Positions 6,428 to 9,353 of a DNA stretch of 9,353 bases are shown piece after piece. The stretch spans positions 2,044,237 through 2,053,589 of the forward strand of contig CP070688.1 in assembly GCA_020353135.1 (NCBI GenBank), written 5' to 3'. Under the pieces are notes generated by a model. The model worked only from the letters and a program-made list of their open reading frames with translations. It was not told the origin of the DNA and searched no databases. A program made the translations under genes and the position numbers. Source of the DNA: Chloroflexota bacterium. Its GTDB lineage: Bacteria > Chloroflexota > Anaerolineae > Promineifilales > Promineifilaceae. Numbering within the stretch: position 1 is the stretch's first letter; each line of letters begins with the position of its first letter.

Positions 6428-7387
6428 ATGAACCTCGATAATCAGGCCGACCTCTTTCCCGCAAGCCCGCTTGATGAGAGCGCCAAACCGCAGCTGTCCG
6501 CCGACGCCTCGCTGCAGGCTGCACTGGGCGCCTTTGAACAGTATATGGAGGAAGAGGGATTTTCTGAGAACACACGCAAGGCATTCGCCAGCGACATTCG
6601 CTTGCTCGGTAAATATCTGGGCATCGGCCAACCGATAGGTCAAGTAGGCACCAAAAATCTGAATGACTTCTTGAACTGGCTCTTATACGAACGTGGCGTG
6701 CCCTGTAGCCAGAAATCGTACGCCAGGCGCGTGACGACTCTCAAACGCTTCTTCGGATGGCTCCAAGAATCTGGCGTGTTGACTGAGAATCCGGCCGCCG
6801 CAGTGATCCAGATTAGTGTGAGCAGTCCGCTGCCCGACGTTCCGACGGAAGCGGAACTCGAGAGAGCCTTGACCGTTAGCGGCGCCATTCGGGTGGGTTC
6901 CGGCCAGGCCAAGCCCGATGCCCGACCCCATATGCTTCTGACCTTGTTGCTGCAAACAGGCATCAAGAAGAGCGAGGCAATGGCCATCGTACCCAACCAC
7001 ATCGATCGCGATAATCCGGGCGAGCCATATCTGTTCATTCGGATCAAGAATCCCCGCCTGCGCTATAAGGAGCGTAAAATCACTCTCGAACCCGAATGGC
7101 TGGACACTTTAGATGAGTATCTGGCCCAATACGAGCCGACCGATACGCTCTTCACCTGCACAGCGCGCAATCTAGAGTACATTCTCAGTGACATTGGCGA
7201 GGCGGCCGGGTTGGCCCAGGGACGGCTCTCCTTCGAGAATCTGCGTTGGGCCTCTGCCCTACGAGACTATCACCAGGGCGAGGAACCTAGTACGATCCGC
7301 CAGCGCTTAGGGCTTTCACCCATCACCTGGCGCGAAACCAAGGCCAAATTGGACAAGTTGCAAGCCAAACGAGGCTACGTTGATTAA
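6428..7387 (+). CDS. Tyrosine-recombinase-fold protein, catalytic residues largely lost
   Basis: A 319-aa protein with the two-domain architecture of XerC/XerD. Residues about 29-125 match the core-binding (SAM-like) domain (FEQYMEEEGFSENTRKAF, FLNWLLYERG, YARRVTTLKRFFGWL, LTENPAA). Residues about 138-315 match the catalytic domain in order. By alignment to the family motifs, the first catalytic Arg (TGLRxSE) is Lys180, and the beta-hairpin Lys is kept (K214 in YKERKITL). The HxLR His is Glu270 with Arg273 kept. The LGH His is Leu296, and the nucleophilic Tyr position is Lys305. Strand cleavage is therefore not expected; a DNA-binding or structural role is more likely. The reading frame is intact, with AAGGAG 8 nt before the ATG and its own promoter, so it is not an ordinary decayed pseudogene. 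No att-like repeats or cargo surround it. Its stop overlaps that of the next gene. Confidence 0.85.
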   Translation: MNLDNQADLFPASPLDESAKPQLSADASLQAALGAFEQYMEEEGFSENTRKAFASDIRLLGKYLGIGQPIGQVGTKNLNDFLNWLLYERGVPCSQKSYARRVTTLKRFFGWLQESGVLTENPAAAVIQISVSSPLPDVPTEAELERALTVSGAIRVGSGQAKPDARPHMLLTLLLQTGIKKSEAMAIVPNHIDRDNPGEPYLFIRIKNPRLRYKERKITLEPEWLDTLDEYLAQYEPTDTLFTCTARNLEYILSDIGEAAGLAQGRLSFENLRWASALRDYHQGEEPSTIRQRLGLSPITWRETKAKLDKLQAKRGYVD

Positions 7388-7920
7388 TCGCTCGCTGCTT
7401 GCGGCTCGCCGGCAGGGCCCTTTATGACCTGGTATGCCTGTGTCAGTGGTCGGCTGATCAGTAGCAGCGGGACCTGGCGTGTGGGAGGCGTTGCGACTGG
7501 TCTGACCGGAAAAATGGTCACTTCGGATACCGGAAAGAAGTCGTGTAGATCGTCAAGGATATCTTCGTCAGGGGCATCGGAACGCACGTGCAAGTTACCT
7601 TGGATGGCGAAGTGAGCCACATAGAACACGACTGGCCTCTCACCTGTCGGCAGCTGAACCTGAGCGGCTTCCTCTTCCCGTAGAATGCTAAGCGCCGCCA
7701 GGCGGTTCTTGTTGATGACCGCCGCCGACTGTTTTATTTCGCCTACCCGCCTGTCGGCCGCGAGCGCACTGAACACCGCATTTCGAACAGGAAGGTAGGT
7801 CCAATTGTGATCATTCAGGTAAGCTACGACTTGGCCGCGAGGCTGCAACTCGCCGCGGAGCATATAGTTTTGCAGGATAGCCTCCACCTGCATGGTCGCC
7901 AGTTCAATATCGCGGAACAC
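7384..7920 (-). CDS. Unknown protein made of two tandem repeats
   Basis: 178 aa; I do not recognise the family. It has no signal peptide, membrane segment or enzyme motif. It appears internally duplicated with a period of about 85 residues. Residues 12-28 (...MLRGELQPR) correspond to 97-113 (...AIQGNLHVR). YLPVRNAVF (42-50) corresponds to FFPVSEVTIF (128-137), and INKNRLAALSIL (69-80) to ISRPLTQAYQVI (155-166). The pattern of alternating hydrophobics suggests two small beta-rich domains. The start is GTG with AAGGAG 6 nt upstream. It follows the kinase gene by 23 nt on the same strand and is probably cotranscribed, so it may act in the same signalling pathway; that is inference. Its TAA overlaps the TAA of the convergent recombinase-like gene in a shared TTAA. 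Confidence 0.75.
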   Translation of the reverse strand: MFRDIELATMQVEAILQNYMLRGELQPRGQVVAYLNDHNWTYLPVRNAVFSALAADRRVGEIKQSAAVINKNRLAALSILREEEAAQVQLPTGERPVVFYVAHFAIQGNLHVRSDAPDEDILDDLHDFFPVSEVTIFPVRPVATPPTRQVPLLLISRPLTQAYQVIKGPAGEPQAASD

Positions 7921-7943
7921 GTAACACTCCTTGAACGACCGGC

Positions 7944-9353
7944 CTAGTCCGAAGATCCCGGAGAAGTACAGCCACCTGGAAACAGATCGTGCGGGTCGAA
8001 GTATTCGTCTCTCGTTATGGTTTGGCCGGTGGCGTCCTGGACCGAGACTTCATTGACCCAGGCGCTGCACCTGCCCCACAGCATAGTATGGGTGAAGGGA
8101 CCGTCGCCCTCGTACACCAGATCGGACACGGTAACTGTATAAGGTGGGCGGCCGCCGTACGGATGTATGATCAGATCGCATTGCCAATCGATTTCCACGT
8201 ACTCGCAATTGACGACGCTCAAATTACGCTCTAATGGTTCGACTAATTCTGAGGTCGCCGTAGCCTCCGGAGTAGCTGTATGCAGCGGCGTAGGTGTTTG
8301 CGGCTCGAAAGTGGAAACCTCGAATGTTAGTGGCGATCCCAGAGGGTTGCCGGAAGCGTCGAGTAGCTGCCAGGTGCTTTCATAGCGACCCGGCGAACTC
8401 GGCGCTCGTAACTCAATTGTCAAGGTCGTTTCGCCCCCCTCAAGTAACATGTCATCGACGATTACGGGGCCGGATTGGCCGAAGCCCTCTCCTTCGACGT
8501 GCGTCCACTCAGCGCCGGCCTCCACTGGACAAGGGCTGTCATTAGCCAACACCCAATTCATGGTGAAATTCACGTCAACCGGCGTGCTGCTGCTGGCTTC
8601 ATTCTGGAACGTATAGCTGTTGACCAGCGCCAATTCAGGCTCGCAGGACGAGATATATGCCGCCGTCAAGTCAGGGGACGGCGTCGCGCTTGGCAGAACG
8701 GTCGCCGATGGCATAGCCGTCTTGGTCGGTTCCGCAGTTAGCGTGGCCGCGATCACAGCCACGGCCGTCGCGCCAACATCAGGCGTGTTCTCCGTTTCAA
8801 TCGTCGGCGTAGCTGACGGCGCAGGCGATGGCGTCTCGGTCGCCGCTGCCGCGACCAGGGCATCGTCCGGCTCTGGTGTGGCCGCACCAAAACCGCCAAG
8901 AATGAAGTAGCCGCCGGCGCCGGCCGCGACTATCAACAGCAATAGAATAATCAGGACAATACCAAGCCGGCTACGCTTCTTCTCGGCAACCGGGGCGGCC
9001 GGGGCAGGCGGCGGAACCGCCACTTCAGTCACACTTGGGTCCTCGGCGGGCGCCAGGCGCGTCGCATCAGCAGTCTCGGCGCCTCGAGAGGCGACGACCG
9101 TGGCCGACGCCGCCGCTGGCGCCAATTGCGTTGCATCGTCAGACGGCGGCTTGACCAGATGTGGTGGCGTCATTCGCTCGGCGCCGCTGATAAGGGCGGC
9201 CGCCGCCAGGTCAAGATCGCTGGCCTTTGCAGCTGCCTGCAAATCCCGGATCATCTCGTTGGCCGACTGGTAACGTTCAACGGGATCCTTGGCCATCGCC
9301 TTGACGATGAATGTTTGTATAGAACCGGGAATGTCGTCGTTCAGATCCGTTGG
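7944..9353 (-). CDS. Membrane Ser/Thr protein kinase, C-terminal part, with NBR1-type Ig-like ectodomain
   Basis: Only the last 469 residues are in the window; the N-terminal catalytic lobes lie beyond the right edge. The visible part begins with the end of a Hanks-type kinase C-lobe (IPGSIQTFIVKAMAKDPVERYQSANEMIRDL, which has the family's KALxKDPxxRY motif). A Pro/Ala/Thr-rich cytoplasmic linker follows, then a basic stop (EKKRSR) and one transmembrane helix (about visible residues 130-152). An external Thr/Pro/Ser-rich stalk comes next. At about 247-347 there is an Ig-like domain of the NBR1 central type (NFTMNWVLANDSPCPVEAG, GGETTLTIELRAPSSPGRYESTWQL). A final Cys-containing beta-rich domain spans about 376-462. 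It probably senses an external cue and phosphorylates cytoplasmic proteins. An internal ATG at 9296 is not the real start. Confidence 0.88.
   Translation of the reverse strand, partial: PTDLNDDIPGSIQTFIVKAMAKDPVERYQSANEMIRDLQAAAKASDLDLAAAALISGAERMTPPHLVKPPSDDATQLAPAAASATVVASRGAETADATRLAPAEDPSVTEVAVPPPAPAAPVAEKKRSRLGIVLIILLLLIVAAGAGGYFILGGFGAATPEPDDALVAAAATETPSPAPSATPTIETENTPDVGATAVAVIAATLTAEPTKTAMPSATVLPSATPSPDLTAAYISSCEPELALVNSYTFQNEASSSTPVDVNFTMNWVLANDSPCPVEAGAEWTHVEGEGFGQSGPVIVDDMLLEGGETTLTIELRAPSSPGRYESTWQLLDASGNPLGSPLTFEVSTFEPQTPTPLHTATPEATATSELVEPLERNLSVVNCEYVEIDWQCDLIIHPYGGRPPYTVTVSDLVYEGDGPFTHTMLWGRCSAWVNEVSVQDATGQTITRDEYFDPHDLFPGGCTSPGSSD

Noticed and set aside
6209..7390. Mobile element or integron around the recombinase-like gene
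   Set aside because: No attC-like sites, terminal repeats, tRNA target or cargo genes; catalytic residues are lost.
8650..8900. Repetitive GC-rich stretch in the kinase gene
   Set aside because: It encodes the Thr/Pro/Ala-rich stalk; units are irregular, so it is not a tandem repeat or CRISPR.

Overview
This 9.35 kb window looks like chromosomal housekeeping DNA from a bacterium, most likely a member of the Chloroflexota (Anaerolineae-like). The evidence for that placement is the rpmH-rnpA-yidD cluster with a YidD N-terminus of the type seen in that group, and a membrane Ser/Thr kinase whose extracellular part is an NBR1-type Ig-like fold rather than PASTA repeats. Moderately high GC and small Chloroflexota-style hypothetical genes fit as well. 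The assignment is an inference; no rRNA or other marker is present to settle it.

Layout. Positions 1-756 (minus strand): rpmH (L34, with an unusual C-terminal extension), rnpA (RNase P protein) and the 5' end of yidD (membrane-protein insertion factor, cut by the window edge). A consensus promoter at 901-928 drives this cluster, but a textbook intrinsic terminator (771-797) lies between that promoter and the rpmH ribosome-binding site. The transcript leader therefore looks like an attenuator. Positions 1024-2420 (minus): murA with its own promoter; the catalytic Cys is replaced by Asp, the substitution linked to intrinsic fosfomycin resistance. Positions 2572-3339 (plus): an alpha/beta hydrolase. 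Positions 3375-3974 (minus): rdgB/HAM1-type house-cleaning NTP pyrophosphatase. Positions 4035-5976 (plus): a promoter, a DUF177/YceD-type protein and the ribosome-assembly GTPase Obg, probably one transcript; the rpmF gene that usually follows DUF177 is absent. Positions 6008-6250 (minus): a 66-aa zinc-ribbon protein. Positions 6351-7387 (plus): a strong promoter and a tyrosine-recombinase-fold protein that has lost most catalytic residues, including the nucleophilic Tyr. Positions 7384-9353 (minus): the C-terminal half of a transmembrane Ser/Thr kinase followed 23 nt later by a 178-aa unknown protein built from two tandem repeats.

Functionally the window centres on ribosome and RNA maturation (L34, RnpA, DUF177, Obg), envelope building (MurA, YidD), nucleotide-pool cleaning (RdgB) and envelope-to-cytoplasm signalling (kinase). 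I see no tRNA, rRNA, CRISPR array, insertion sequence or phage genes. No gene-free stretch exceeds 300 bases; the two longest are 757-1023 and 2323-2571, and both hold promoters. No obvious new multi-gene system is visible. The items most worth following up are the catalytically dead recombinase-like protein, the rpmH leader terminator, the extended L34, the Asp-type MurA and the duplicated unknown protein.
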